NCBI GenBank assembly: GCA_007695115.1
Contig: REEK01000063.1
Coordinates: 1-35,153 of the forward strand
Direction of reading: 5' to 3'
DNA from: Sphaerobacteraceae bacterium
Lineage (GTDB): Bacteria > Chloroflexota > Chloroflexia > Thermomicrobiales > Thermomicrobiaceae
Length of the DNA: 35,153 bases
The notes under the pieces were generated by a model. It did not search any database, was not told the DNA's origin, and worked only from the letters and a program-made list of their open reading frames with translations. Made by a program: the position numbers and the translations under genes. This document shows positions 13,786-21,859 of the stretch, one piece after another. Each line of letters begins with the position of its first letter. Within the stretch, counting starts at the first letter, position 1.

Positions 13786-16020
13786 TTACTCTTCGACGGT
13801 AATCGATCCGACCTGGCCAGCTACCTCATGCGGAATGCAGGCATAGGTGTAATCACCGGCGACCTCGAACGTGTAGGTCCACGCTTCACCGGCTTCCAGG
13901 TTGCCGGAGTGCCAGGCTTCGGCCCCATCCGGCATCTGAGCGTTGACTTCGTCAAAGGCGCGATCCGGATCACAGGTGGCGGTGTGCATCATCTGTCCGA
14001 CGTTGACGAAGGTGATGCTGTCGCCGACCCGGATGTCGATGTGCTCTGGATCGAAGGTCAGATCATCCTTGATCTCGACGGTATGGTCCTGTGGTTCAGC
14101 AGCCACATCGTCATCATCGTCGTCGTCTTCTTCGACTTCATCCTCCTCTTCGTCCGGCTCGTCGACATCATTAGCGTCATCATCTTCTGGCTCTTCTTCA
14201 TAGCCTTCGTCTGGTTCATCGTCGTCTGACGGTTCGATGTCGTCGGTAACGCTGAGTCCGGCGATGTATCCAAAGGTCAGGGCCGGCCCGAGAGTGCCAC
14301 CGGCGGCCCAGTATGCTTGCCCTGCCGGCGAGGCAACGCAATTCCCTGCGCCATAGAGGCCCGGGATGGGATTGCCAGCTGCATCGAGCACCTGCGCGTT
14401 CTCATTGATCTTCGGTCCCCCCTTTGTATCGAGCGCACCGGCACAGACGATCACACAATAGTATGGACCTTCTTCGGAAAGCGGGTGCATCATCTGGTTT
14501 GGGTAGTCGTGTTCTGGGGCTGGCCCATAGAGGTTATGGAAACTCTCTTCGAATGGCACTTCGCCGCGATGAAACTGGCGGTCTTCACCAGTTTCAGCGA
14601 ACAGATTGAACTGGTTCAACGTACCGTGCAGGTTGGAAAGAAATTCTTCATCGAGTGCGACCCCACCAGAGCTCATCTCTAGCTCTTCGAGGCGCGACTG
14701 GAGATTAGCCTCAAGGTCTTCAAGTGTTTCGCCCCGGATTACATAACTGTCGTCAGCGTCAGGTTGGGAAATTGGATACCATCCGGCGAACTCATCAGCG
14801 GTTCGCTGATCATAGACCATGAACAGGAGCAGGTTCGTGTACTCGGCACGCACCGGATCCCAGTTGAAATGGATCTGACTGCGCTCGTTGTACTGCATTT
14901 TTTCGTTCATAACTCGATGACCGAATCGGTTCACCTGGAGAACACTGTCCCCGGGAGTTTGCCAGAGAGTCTGAGGAACGGAGGACTGATCAAGAACCTG
15001 TTCGTATACGACCTGGGTCCACCAGGCGTTCTGCATATTGCCGAGCTCTGCACCCGCTGATGCCCCAATGTAGACGAAATCGCCCTCAGCGCTCGGGACG
15101 GCACATCCACCATAAATTGGTCCACGAAGGAACTCGCGTCGCAAAGTGGAATTGTGAGTAAAGCCACCGGTACCAAAGATCACACCGGCGCTCGCACCGA
15201 AATACAGAGTTTCGTCGTCTGGAGTTTGCACCTCAACACCGACGACCGCCCCGTCCTCATCCTGAACCAACCGCGTCACTCGATGTTCCAGCAGAATCGG
15301 GATGTCACGATCCTCAACAGCGGTTCGAAGCTGCACAATCAACTCTCCACCGCTTCCTGAGCCGCCTTCTTCAGTTTCTGGGTTCATTTCACGCCCGAAA
15401 GGAGCTGCATTTTCAGGAAGGTGTGCGTGGTAATCAGGAGATTCGAGATCCACTATTGATCTAACTGCGCCCATTTCGTCTAGCGCGTCGATCGCATCCG
15501 AAGCCTTGTCGTAAAAGGCTTCGATCAAACGGAAATTGTGTTCGGAAAGACCAAGATTTTCGGCTTCTGGATGATACATGTGCGGATAGGAGAGCCGGGC
15601 CATGTACCGAATCGCGTCTTCGCGGGGATCGTCCAAACCTGCGGCACGCATCTGAGAGTTGTTCGGGATCCAGTACGTACCGCCTGAAACGGCTGTTGTC
15701 CCCCCAAAGGACTCAGTCTTCTCCAGTATTGCAACTGACGCGCCACTCTCGTGTGCTGTCACTGCGGCTGATCCAGCTGCGGCACCACTACCAACAACGA
15801 CGACATCGAACTCATCGTCCCACTCGAACTCGTCTTCGTCTTCCTGAGCCAGGACGATCGGCTCGGTGTCCTTCGGGTTCAGTGCCCCGCCATGGAAGTT
15901 GGCCACTGCGGCGCCAGCCGCACTTGCGCCGGCCGCTTTCAGCAGGCCCCGACGTGAGAACATCGAACGAAGTCGACTGGGAGTATCTTCCTGTGCCACG
16001 AACTGGCTCCATTCCATCAT
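13786..16020 (-). CDS. Tat-exported KstD/fumarate-reductase-like flavoprotein fused to a C-terminal cupredoxin
   Basis: 744 residues. The twin-arginine signal SRRGLLKAAGASAAGAAVA lies at 22-40. The FAD-binding site VVVGSGAAAGSAAV starts near 74, followed by SFGGTTAVSGGTYWIPNN, typical of the 3-ketosteroid-delta1-dehydrogenase / fumarate reductase flavoprotein group. The flavoprotein part ends near 590 with GAGNCVASPAGQAYWAAGG and TLGPALTFGYIAG. An almost wholly acidic linker of about 45 residues leads to a cupredoxin domain (641-744) with H679, C728, H731 and Q736, again Gln at the axial position. The flavin could oxidise an organic substrate outside the membrane and pass electrons to the tethered copper. 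The substrate is not readable; steroid-like is only a family suggestion. The ribosome binding site is weak. It has a clear promoter and a divergent TetR gene. Confidence 0.92.
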   Translation of the reverse strand: MMEWSQFVAQEDTPSRLRSMFSRRGLLKAAGASAAGAAVANFHGGALNPKDTEPIVLAQEDEDEFEWDDEFDVVVVGSGAAAGSAAVTAHESGASVAILEKTESFGGTTAVSGGTYWIPNNSQMRAAGLDDPREDAIRYMARLSYPHMYHPEAENLGLSEHNFRLIEAFYDKASDAIDALDEMGAVRSIVDLESPDYHAHLPENAAPFGREMNPETEEGGSGSGGELIVQLRTAVEDRDIPILLEHRVTRLVQDEDGAVVGVEVQTPDDETLYFGASAGVIFGTGGFTHNSTLRREFLRGPIYGGCAVPSAEGDFVYIGASAGAELGNMQNAWWTQVVYEQVLDQSSVPQTLWQTPGDSVLQVNRFGHRVMNEKMQYNERSQIHFNWDPVRAEYTNLLLFMVYDQRTADEFAGWYPISQPDADDSYVIRGETLEDLEANLQSRLEELEMSSGGVALDEEFLSNLHGTLNQFNLFAETGEDRQFHRGEVPFEESFHNLYGPAPEHDYPNQMMHPLSEEGPYYCVIVCAGALDTKGGPKINENAQVLDAAGNPIPGLYGAGNCVASPAGQAYWAAGGTLGPALTFGYIAGLSVTDDIEPSDDDEPDEGYEEEPEDDDANDVDEPDEEEDEVEEDDDDDDDVAAEPQDHTVEIKDDLTFDPEHIDIRVGDSITFVNVGQMMHTATCDPDRAFDEVNAQMPDGAEAWHSGNLEAGEAWTYTFEVAGDYTYACIPHEVAGQVGSITVEE

Positions 16021-16193
16021 CGCGCAGATGTGCTGCGCACTTCATGTAAGACGCACGGGGAGCTTTGTGCTGCAGGTCTCCCACCTCGATCTCTGATGCT
16101 TCACCTGGCCAGATGCCGCGAGTTGAAAATTTCGCCTGTGCGATACTCAGTGCGTCACCGGGGACACAGCGAGCCAGAGATGTTGCTCCTGTG

Positions 16194-16222
16194 ATCTTAT
16201 TGGCACTGAGTGTCATTGTCAA
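16194..16222 (-). promoter_or_regulatory. Promoter of the flavoprotein-cupredoxin gene
   Basis: On the minus strand, TTGACA (16217-16222, perfect), a 17-bp spacer and TAAGAT (16194-16199, 4 of 6). The spacer contains the near-palindrome at 16201-16215. It lies 174 nt from the start codon, leaving a long leader. Confidence 0.72.
16201..16215. promoter_or_regulatory. Candidate TetR operator inside the promoter spacer
   Basis: TGGCACTGAGTGTCA is a 15-bp palindrome around a central G with one mismatched pair (6 of 7 pairs match). It lies exactly between the -35 and -10 of the minus-strand promoter, in the divergent region shared with the TetR gene. Related half-sites (GAGTGTCA, GTGTGTCAT) occur up to about 16236. 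Confidence 0.5.
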
Positions 16223-16298
16223 CAGAGTGTGTCATCCTGAAGGCGTATTCCGTGCAATGAGAGATTCATCATCAGATCTGCTGAGGGAGCGTGGCAGC

Positions 16299-16889
16299 GT
16301 GAATCAAACAAATCACCCCGGGAATATGCAGGAGCGCAAACACCAGTTTGCATTGGCAGAAATCCAGGGAGTTGCCTTCGATCTCTTCCTGGAGAAAGGG
16401 TACGACGGGACAACTGTCGATGAGATCGCAGCGGGAGCGGGCATCTCACGACGGACGTTCTTCCGATACTACGAGACTAAAGAAGACGTGGTCATGGTGG
16501 CGCTTTCGCAAAGCGGGGAGTTCCTTGAGTCGTTGATTTCGCAACGTCCGGCCGATGAACCTCCGCTGGTCGCGTTTCAACGCGCGATGCGTGATTTTCT
16601 CAGCCACTATCAGGCGGCGGATCCGAAAGCGTGGCGGATTCTGGATCTGATCCAGTCAACGCCACGGTTGCGCGCACGTTACCTGCTGGAGCGGCAGAGC
16701 TGGATGCCCCAACTGACCCGGGTGCTCAGCGATCGGGCAACCAGCGAGAACAATGCCGAGATCGCGGCGATAACCGGGCTGGCCATTCTGGCGTTTGTCT
16801 ATGATCGCTGGCAACAGAATCCGGATATTGATGTCGGTCAGGCGGTGATCGATGCCTTTGAGACGCTACAGGATTTGCTTGGCGCCTGA
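16299..16889 (+). CDS. TetR-family transcriptional regulator
   Basis: 196 residues, usual TetR size. The N-terminal helix-turn-helix is near residues 22-66: AFDLFLEKGYDGTTVDEIAA then GISRRTFFRYYETKED, the classic TetR signature. The C-terminal helical domain (67-196) is the ligand-binding and dimerisation part and is not family-specific; it resembles the MftR-like group with a bulky aromatic C-terminus. GTG 16299 is chosen because GAGGGAG lies 9 nt upstream; an ATG at 16257 would give a longer tail without a ribosome binding site. It is transcribed divergently from the flavoprotein-cupredoxin gene, which it probably represses through the near-palindrome in that promoter. The inducer is unknown. 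Confidence 0.92.
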   Translation: MNQTNHPGNMQERKHQFALAEIQGVAFDLFLEKGYDGTTVDEIAAGAGISRRTFFRYYETKEDVVMVALSQSGEFLESLISQRPADEPPLVAFQRAMRDFLSHYQAADPKAWRILDLIQSTPRLRARYLLERQSWMPQLTRVLSDRATSENNAEIAAITGLAILAFVYDRWQQNPDIDVGQAVIDAFETLQDLLGA

Positions 16890-16893
16890 CATG

Positions 16894-16922
16894 AAAACGG
16901 AGCCAGGCATTGCCTGACTCCG
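16894..16922 (-). terminator. Probable terminator of the DJ-1/PfpI gene
   Basis: CGGAG-c-CAGGC / GCCTG-a-CTCCG at 16898-16922 (one mismatch, 3-nt loop). On the minus strand it is followed by TTTT at 16894-16897. It sits between convergent genes, 4 nt after the TetR stop, and may serve both. Confidence 0.7.
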
Positions 16923-16955
16923 AAATTCGAACCTCTTATGCGGACCTGCGGGTGT

Positions 16956-17486
16956 CTACGCGGTGACACCGGCCAGCGCGTTGGCGATGCCTTCGTTGAA
17001 CTGTGGCAGGTCGCTCGGAATCCGGGATGAGATGATGTTCTCATCGACTACCAGCGCCTCATCGACATAGTTGGCACCAGCGTTCTTCACGTCGTCGCGG
17101 ATCGTCTTCACGCAGGTGATCGTCTTGCCGCGAAGCACATCGGCCGAGATCAGCAGCTGCGGGCCGTGACAGATCGATGCCACTGGCTTGCCGCTCTGAA
17201 CGAACTGGCGGGTGAAATCGAGCACATTGTCGTGAACTCGGAGTTGTTCCGGAGAGCCGCCGCCGGGGATCACCAGTGCGTCGAACTGATCAACCGTTAC
17301 GTTATCGACCGCAACGTCAGGTTTCAGCGTTGCACCCTTCTTGCCGGCAACTTCTTCCAGATCGAGTCCGATCACCGTGACGGTTGCGCCATGCTCTTCG
17401 AGGTAGTTCTTTGGATCAACGGCTTCGGAGTCTTCAAAGCCACGGGCAACGATCATTGCGACGTTCTTGCCATTGAGGTGTGCCAT
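16956..17486 (-). CDS. DJ-1/PfpI superfamily protein (YhbO/PfpI type)
   Basis: 176 residues. The nucleophile elbow ASICHGPQLL places the reactive cysteine at C106 followed by H107. The partner glutamate is E18 in ARGFEDSEA. VIPGGGSPEQLR is the usual glycine-rich loop. PfpI/YhbO-type members are stress proteins reported as protease, glyoxalase or deglycase; the exact activity is disputed and not readable here. The start MAHLNGK at 17486 has AAAGGA 9 nt upstream; an upstream open frame would run back through the thiamine promoter and riboswitch and is rejected. It is divergent from the thiamine unit and convergent with the TetR gene. Confidence 0.93.
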   Translation of the reverse strand: MAHLNGKNVAMIVARGFEDSEAVDPKNYLEEHGATVTVIGLDLEEVAGKKGATLKPDVAVDNVTVDQFDALVIPGGGSPEQLRVHDNVLDFTRQFVQSGKPVASICHGPQLLISADVLRGKTITCVKTIRDDVKNAGANYVDEALVVDENIISSRIPSDLPQFNEGIANALAGVTA

Positions 17487-17582
17487 GTTCGGTGTTCCTT
17501 TCCGGTCTGGTTCGTCCCAGAAATGCGTTTCACGAAACCGGGATAGATTTCCGCACTGACTGTGCCATGCACTGCCGTAGTG

Positions 17583-17610
17583 TTGACAACCTGTCTGACT
17601 TCGGTATGAT
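17583..17610 (+). promoter_or_regulatory. Promoter of the thiamine-salvage operon
   Basis: TTGACA (17583-17588), a 16-bp spacer and TATGAT (17605-17610, 5 of 6). Transcription should begin near 17617, just before the riboswitch. Confidence 0.8.
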
Positions 17611-17626
17611 TCCCGGAACAAACGAA

Positions 17627-17730
17627 TTGTAGGTACTGACCGGGGGCTTGGGCGAGCCAGGCTGAGAGGGTAACCATGAACCGTTACCGACCGGAGAACC
17701 TGACCTGGGTAATGCCAGCGTAGGGACAAC
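17627..17730 (+). ncRNA. TPP riboswitch (THI element)
   Basis: The conserved core is unmistakable: GGGGGCTT near 17642, GGCTGAGAGGG at 17660-17670, GAGAACCTGACCTGGGTAAT at 17694-17713 and GCCAGCGTAGGGA at 17714-17726. TTGT (17627-17630) and ACAA (17726-17729) can close P1. It binds thiamine pyrophosphate. The terminator directly downstream shows that it acts by transcription attenuation: TPP bound, operon off. It controls the five genes from 17848 to 22604, fitting their thiamine-salvage role. Confidence 0.96.
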
Positions 17731-17747
17731 GGCCTTGATCCATGATC

Positions 17748-17782
17748 AACACGCTGTCACCTTCGGGCAGCGTGTTTTGTTT
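17748..17782 (+). terminator. Riboswitch expression-platform terminator
   Basis: The stem AACACGCTG / CAGCGTGTT (9 bp, 17748-17756 and 17768-17776) runs into TTTTGTTT at 17775-17782. A competing TTGATC / GATCAA hairpin at 17736-17749 overlaps its left arm and may be part of the antiterminator. Confidence 0.88.
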
Positions 17783-17847
17783 GCTCCGGCATCTGACGAT
17801 ACCTCTGGTTCTCCCGGCCCCCGGTTCTTCAGGGAGAGGTGGGCGCC

Positions 17848-19131
17848 ATGCCCGATGTGAGCCGAGCAGCAATCCGACAGGCGATACGCGAACGCTCCAG
17901 CGAGCTGGTTGACCTGGCCAGCCACCTGATTCGCTTTCCGACACTCAGTCCGCCCGGCCGAAATACGGTCGACCTCCAGGCCGAGGTGGCCCGTTATCTG
18001 GGCGATGCCGGCTTCGAGACAGACACCTTCGAGGTCTTTCCGGGCGATGTCGATGTGGTCGGCACCCGTCGGGGTAGTGACGCCGATTCCCATGCTTCCA
18101 TTATCTTCAACGGTCATGTCGATGTGGCCGAGATCGGCGATCCAGCTGCCTGGACCCATGATCCGTTCGATCCGGTGGTGGATGGCGACCGCCTCTATGG
18201 ACGTGGTGCCTGCGACATGAAAGGCCCGCTGGCTGCGGCGATGTTCGCGGCAAGAGTAGTTGGCGATCTCGGAGTCGAGCAGCGGGGCGATCTGATTATT
18301 CAGTCGGTCATCGGCGAGGAGATGGGCGAGGCCGGAACCCTGACGGCGAACGAGCGCGGCTATCGGGCCGACTATGCGATCGTCCCCGAACCGATGGAGT
18401 TCCGGATTTGCGGCCAGGGTGGCGTGATTACTGGCTGGATCGACATCCAGAGTCCGGAGACGCTGCACGACGGCGTTCGCGCCCGGACGATCCACGCCGG
18501 CGGTGGTCTCGATGGGGCCAGTGCGATCGAGAAGATGACGAAGATCGTCAGCACGCTGGGCGATCTCGAGCGCCACTGGGCCGTGATGAAGCACTATCCC
18601 GGTTTCCCGCCCGGCACCACAACGATCAACCCGGCGGTGATCGAAGGCGGCCGCCATCCTGCGTTTATCGCCGATGCCTGCAGCCTCTGGATCACGGTGC
18701 ATTTTTACCCGGACGAGACATGGGAATCAGTGACGCAGGAGATCGAAGATCACGTGATGCGGGCTGCATCCGCCGATCTCTGGATGCGCAACAACCCACC
18801 GACGTTCCGCTGGGGCGGGCGATCGATGATCGAGGACAGGGGCGAGATCTTCCCGGCCTCGGCCATCCCGGAGAGCCACCCGGCTACGCACCTGCTGGAA
18901 GCGATTCACCAGGACGTTCTGGGGAGCGACCCCGTTCACGAGATGACCACCACGGTGACGGACTCTGGCTGGCTGGAATCGGCCGGGATTCCCACCGTCA
19001 TCTACGGCCCGGGAAGCCTGAATCAGGCGCATACCATCGATGAATGGATATCTATTGAAGAGCTGACCACCGCGGCCGAGATCTACGCGGTGATGATTGC
19101 CGAGTGGTGCAACCGGGAGAAACCGAGCTGA
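17848..19131 (+). CDS. M20-family amidohydrolase, probable formylaminopyrimidine deformylase (YlmB-like)
   Basis: 427 residues of the ArgE/DapE/ACY1 family. The metal-site residues are H90 and D92 (FNGHVDV), D123 (GRGACDMKG) and the catalytic pair E157-E158 (GEEMGEAGT), with the C-terminal ligand histidine in LNQAHTIDEW. Context names the substrate: it lies directly behind a TPP riboswitch and ahead of a ThiXYZ-type transporter and TenA. This is the setting of Bacillus YlmB, which removes the formyl group from N-formyl-4-amino-5-aminomethyl-2-methylpyrimidine, a thiamine breakdown product. Residue-level proof of that specificity is not available here. ATG 17848 is used because AGGGAGAGG lies just upstream; a GTG at 17839 falls inside that site. 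Its stop overlaps the next start (TGATG). Confidence 0.88.
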   Translation: MPDVSRAAIRQAIRERSSELVDLASHLIRFPTLSPPGRNTVDLQAEVARYLGDAGFETDTFEVFPGDVDVVGTRRGSDADSHASIIFNGHVDVAEIGDPAAWTHDPFDPVVDGDRLYGRGACDMKGPLAAAMFAARVVGDLGVEQRGDLIIQSVIGEEMGEAGTLTANERGYRADYAIVPEPMEFRICGQGGVITGWIDIQSPETLHDGVRARTIHAGGGLDGASAIEKMTKIVSTLGDLERHWAVMKHYPGFPPGTTTINPAVIEGGRHPAFIADACSLWITVHFYPDETWESVTQEIEDHVMRAASADLWMRNNPPTFRWGGRSMIEDRGEIFPASAIPESHPATHLLEAIHQDVLGSDPVHEMTTTVTDSGWLESAGIPTVIYGPGSLNQAHTIDEWISIEELTTAAEIYAVMIAEWCNREKPS

Positions 19132-19952
19132 TGGCGGTGAACCATCCTCCCGAGGCAGCGTTGATCGTCGATAGAGTCAGCAAGACCTTTCCGGATCGCT
19201 CGGGAAGCGTCGACGCGCTGAATGACGTCAACCTGAGCGTCGGGTTCGGCGAGTTCTTCAGCATCGTTGGTCCCAGTGGCTGCGGGAAGAGCACGCTGTT
19301 GAACATCATCGCCGGTCTGGAAGCCGAAGATGCCGGATCGATTGATGTCGGGGAGAACGGGGCGTCTTCCCGGGATGAATCCCGACTTGGGCAGGTCGCT
19401 TACATGCCCCAGAAGGATTTACTGCTGCCGTGGCGCACCGTTCGACAGAACGCTGCACTGGGGCTGGAGTTGACTGGGGTGAAGGCATCGATTGCCCACG
19501 AACGGGCCGATACGCTGCTCCAGCAGTTCGGACTCGCCCGGTTTGCCGATGCCTACCCGGCCACGCTCTCCGGCGGCATGCGCCAGCGAACCGCATTCCT
19601 GAGAACGGTGCTGACTGATCGCCCGGTGATGCTCCTGGATGAGCCGTTCGGCGCTCTGGATGCCCTCACCCGTCGGGCGATGCAGGAGTGGTTGCTGGAT
19701 GTCTGGAGCGAGATGCAGCGAACCGTGCTCCTGATTACCCACGACGTTGATGAGGCCATCTTCCTTTCGGATCGGGTTGCTGTGATGAGTCAGCGTCCGG
19801 GGACGTTGATCCACACCCATCCGGTCGATCTGCCGAGACCGAGAACCGCCGAGATCGTTACCGAGCCGGCGTTCATGGAGATCAAGCGAGACGTGCTGCG
19901 AGATCTGCAATCGAGCATGAGCCTGAACGAGGGTCTCAATGCATCTCAGTGA
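19131..19952 (+). CDS. thiZ: ABC transporter ATPase for thiamine pyrimidine precursor
   Basis: 273 residues of the nitrate/sulfonate/taurine (SsuB/TauB) ATPase group. Walker A GPSGCGKST (47-55), Q-loop MPQKDLLLPW (Q94), signature LSGGMRQR (146-153), Walker B VMLLDEPFGALD (166-177) and switch histidine H204 in LITHD are all intact. It powers import of formylaminopyrimidine through the adjacent permease and lipoprotein; the substrate is inferred from the riboswitch, the deformylase and TenA. The start ATG overlaps the previous stop, with GGGAGA 10 nt upstream. A longer GTG/ATG frame from 19104 would overlap the deformylase further and is less likely. The gene overlaps the permease start by 14 nt, indicating translational coupling. 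Confidence 0.9.
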   Translation: MAVNHPPEAALIVDRVSKTFPDRSGSVDALNDVNLSVGFGEFFSIVGPSGCGKSTLLNIIAGLEAEDAGSIDVGENGASSRDESRLGQVAYMPQKDLLLPWRTVRQNAALGLELTGVKASIAHERADTLLQQFGLARFADAYPATLSGGMRQRTAFLRTVLTDRPVMLLDEPFGALDALTRRAMQEWLLDVWSEMQRTVLLITHDVDEAIFLSDRVAVMSQRPGTLIHTHPVDLPRPRTAEIVTEPAFMEIKRDVLRDLQSSMSLNEGLNASQ

Positions 19953-20733
19953 TCGTGGTCTGGAGCGACTGGCCTCCGGCATTCAGTGGGTTGTTCCTGC
20001 GGTCCTGCTGGGGTTCGGGCTCGCCATCTGGGAAGTGCTGGTGCGTGTTCGGGACACGCCGGCCTGGATGCTTCCACCACCGTCGGCGATTGGACAGTCG
20101 CTGATCGACGATCGAGCAATGCTCTTCGAGCATACGCTGGCAACGGCGCAGGCCGCGTTGATTGGCTTCGGGGTCGCCTTCCTGGTGGGTGTTGGCTCGG
20201 CGATCGCGATCACCTCGACCCCGATTCTGGAGCGGTCGCTCTATCCGGTGATCATCGCTACGAATGCGATTCCGGTGATCGCCATTGCGCCGTTGCTATT
20301 GATCTGGTTCGGCTATGGATTGACGCCGAAGATCATCGTCGTCGCGCTGATCTGTTTCTTCCCGATCGCGGTCAACACCATCGATGGGCTGCGCTCGGTC
20401 GACCGGGAGATGGTCAACCTGCTGCGCAGTCTGGGGGCCAGTCGCTGGGCGACATTCCGACTGGTGCGATTTCCGATGTCGCTACCATACGTGTTCTCCG
20501 GTACCCGGATCGCCGCAGCGGTGAGCGTGATCGGCGCACTGGTGGCGGAGTGGGTCGGGTCATCATCCGGGCTGGGCTATCTGATGATCCGGTCGGCATC
20601 CCAGTTTCTGACCGACCGTGTGTTTGCCGCAATCTTCATTGCCGCGTTGATGGGAATCACGATGTTCGTTGCGATCAGTTTGCTGGAGCGCTGGCTGCTA
20701 CCGTGGCGCCGGCTTGAACGAGAGAGGAACTAG
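19939..20733 (+). CDS. thiX: ABC transporter permease for thiamine pyrimidine precursor
   Basis: 264 residues with about six transmembrane segments (near 15-36, 62-88, 98-118, 124-145, 190-212 and 232-252). The inner-membrane component signature is at LLRSLGASRWATFRLVRFPMSLP, the EAA-like loop that docks on the ATPase. It belongs to the SsuC/TauC/ThiX family (BPD_transp_1). It is encoded between the ATPase and the binding protein, overlaps the former by 14 nt and is 4 nt before the latter. Substrate assignment rests on the riboswitch-controlled context. Confidence 0.9.
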   Translation: MHLSDRGLERLASGIQWVVPAVLLGFGLAIWEVLVRVRDTPAWMLPPPSAIGQSLIDDRAMLFEHTLATAQAALIGFGVAFLVGVGSAIAITSTPILERSLYPVIIATNAIPVIAIAPLLLIWFGYGLTPKIIVVALICFFPIAVNTIDGLRSVDREMVNLLRSLGASRWATFRLVRFPMSLPYVFSGTRIAAAVSVIGALVAEWVGSSSGLGYLMIRSASQFLTDRVFAAIFIAALMGITMFVAISLLERWLLPWRRLERERN

Positions 20734-20737
20734 CACG

Positions 20738-21839
20738 ATGAAGCATGCGTTGGAGACGATGGTTCGGCGGACACGTCAGAGTGTAGCGGTGGCGCTGATG
20801 CTGACTGTTGCGCTGGCCCTGGGACTGGCTGGCTGCGCTGACCGTATTGGTGGGGATGACCCCGATGAGGTCTCGCTGGCCCTGGACTGGTATCCGTGGG
20901 CGAATCACTCGCCGTTCTTTCTAGCCGACGAGCGCGGATACTTCGACGAAGAAGATCTGGACGTCGATATCCACGTTCCGGCAAACCCGGAGGACGTCCT
21001 GATGCTGGTTGGCTCGGGCCGGGACACGTTCGGTATCAGTTACCAGACATCTGTGCTGCAGGCCCGGCAAGAGGACATCCCGGTGCAGTCGGTGGCGGCA
21101 CTGGTGCAGTATCCACTGAATTCGATCATGACGCTGGAAGGCTCCGGGCTTGAGAGTCCGGGTGGTGCAGTATCCGCTGAATTCGATCATGACGCTGGAA
21201 GGCTCCGGGCTTGAGAGTCCGGGGGACCTGGCCGGCATGCAGATCGGCTATCCGGGGATCCCCAGTAATGAAGCGCTCCTGGAGACGATGCTGGAGTCCG
21301 AGGGGTTGACGCTCGATGATGTCGAGCTGGTCAACGTCGGCTTCAACCTGGTTCAGGCGCTTATCGCCGAGCAGGTGGATGCGATCATCGGCGCCTACTG
21401 GGTGCATGAGTCGATCCTGGCCGAGAACGAAGGCTTCCCGGTGAACATCATGCGGGTCGAAGATCACGAGGTCCCGATCTACTATGAACTAGTGCTGGTG
21501 GCCAGTGATGAGACGATCGAGGATAACCCGGAGATGGTCGAGCGGTTCGTTCGGGCGATGCAGCAGGGCTATCACGAGGCGATGGACGATTTCGATGCCG
21601 CAACCGACGCGATGATGGAGGAGTATCCGGATACCGATCGGGCGCTGGAATCCGACTCGATCGTCATGCTGGCCCCGCTCTGGACCGAAGGCGCCGACTA
21701 CTTCGGTCAGCAGACCACCGAGCGCTGGCAGGACTTCGCGGACTGGATGATCGATGGCGGGTTGCTCGATCCCGACACCGATGTAGAAAACGCGTTTACC
21801 AATGAGTTTGTCGAAGCAGCGACTGAGGACGACGAGTAG
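20738..21839 (+). pseudogene. thiY: Substrate-binding lipoprotein of the ThiXYZ transporter, frame broken by a 61-bp duplication
   Basis: An NMT1/THI5-like periplasmic-binding lipoprotein. The signal peptide has lipobox LGLAGC, then LALDWYPWANHSPFFLADERGYF, typical for pyrimidine-precursor binding proteins. The frame runs from 20738 but ends at a stop at 21212-21214. The remainder (QYPLNSIMTL...EAATEDDE) is read in another frame to 21839. The cause is a tandem copy of 61 bp (21102-21162 and 21163-21223), identical apart from one A/G. Removing one copy gives a continuous 346-residue protein of normal length. As shown, only a truncated protein would be made and transport should fail. Assembly error, strain mixture or real reversible duplication are all possible. 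The start has AGAGGAA 9 nt upstream. Confidence 0.88.
21102..21223 (+). repeat. 61-bp tandem duplication inside the binding-protein gene
   Basis: Copy 1 is 21102-21162 and copy 2 is 21163-21223. They differ only at one position, CCA versus CCG for the same proline codon. The unit is 61 nt, so it adds one base modulo 3 and shifts the frame. Confidence 0.95.
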
Positions 21840-21859
21840 CCTGGTCCTGACTCTTCTCC

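Noticed and set aside
16956-17729. 257-codon version of the DJ-1 gene
   Set aside because: The extra 81 codons run through the opposite-strand promoter and riboswitch, and AAAGGA marks the shorter start.
17746-18702. A 318-codon minus-strand open frame
   Set aside because: Antisense to the M20 deformylase, whose metal motifs are all intact; a high-GC codon shadow.
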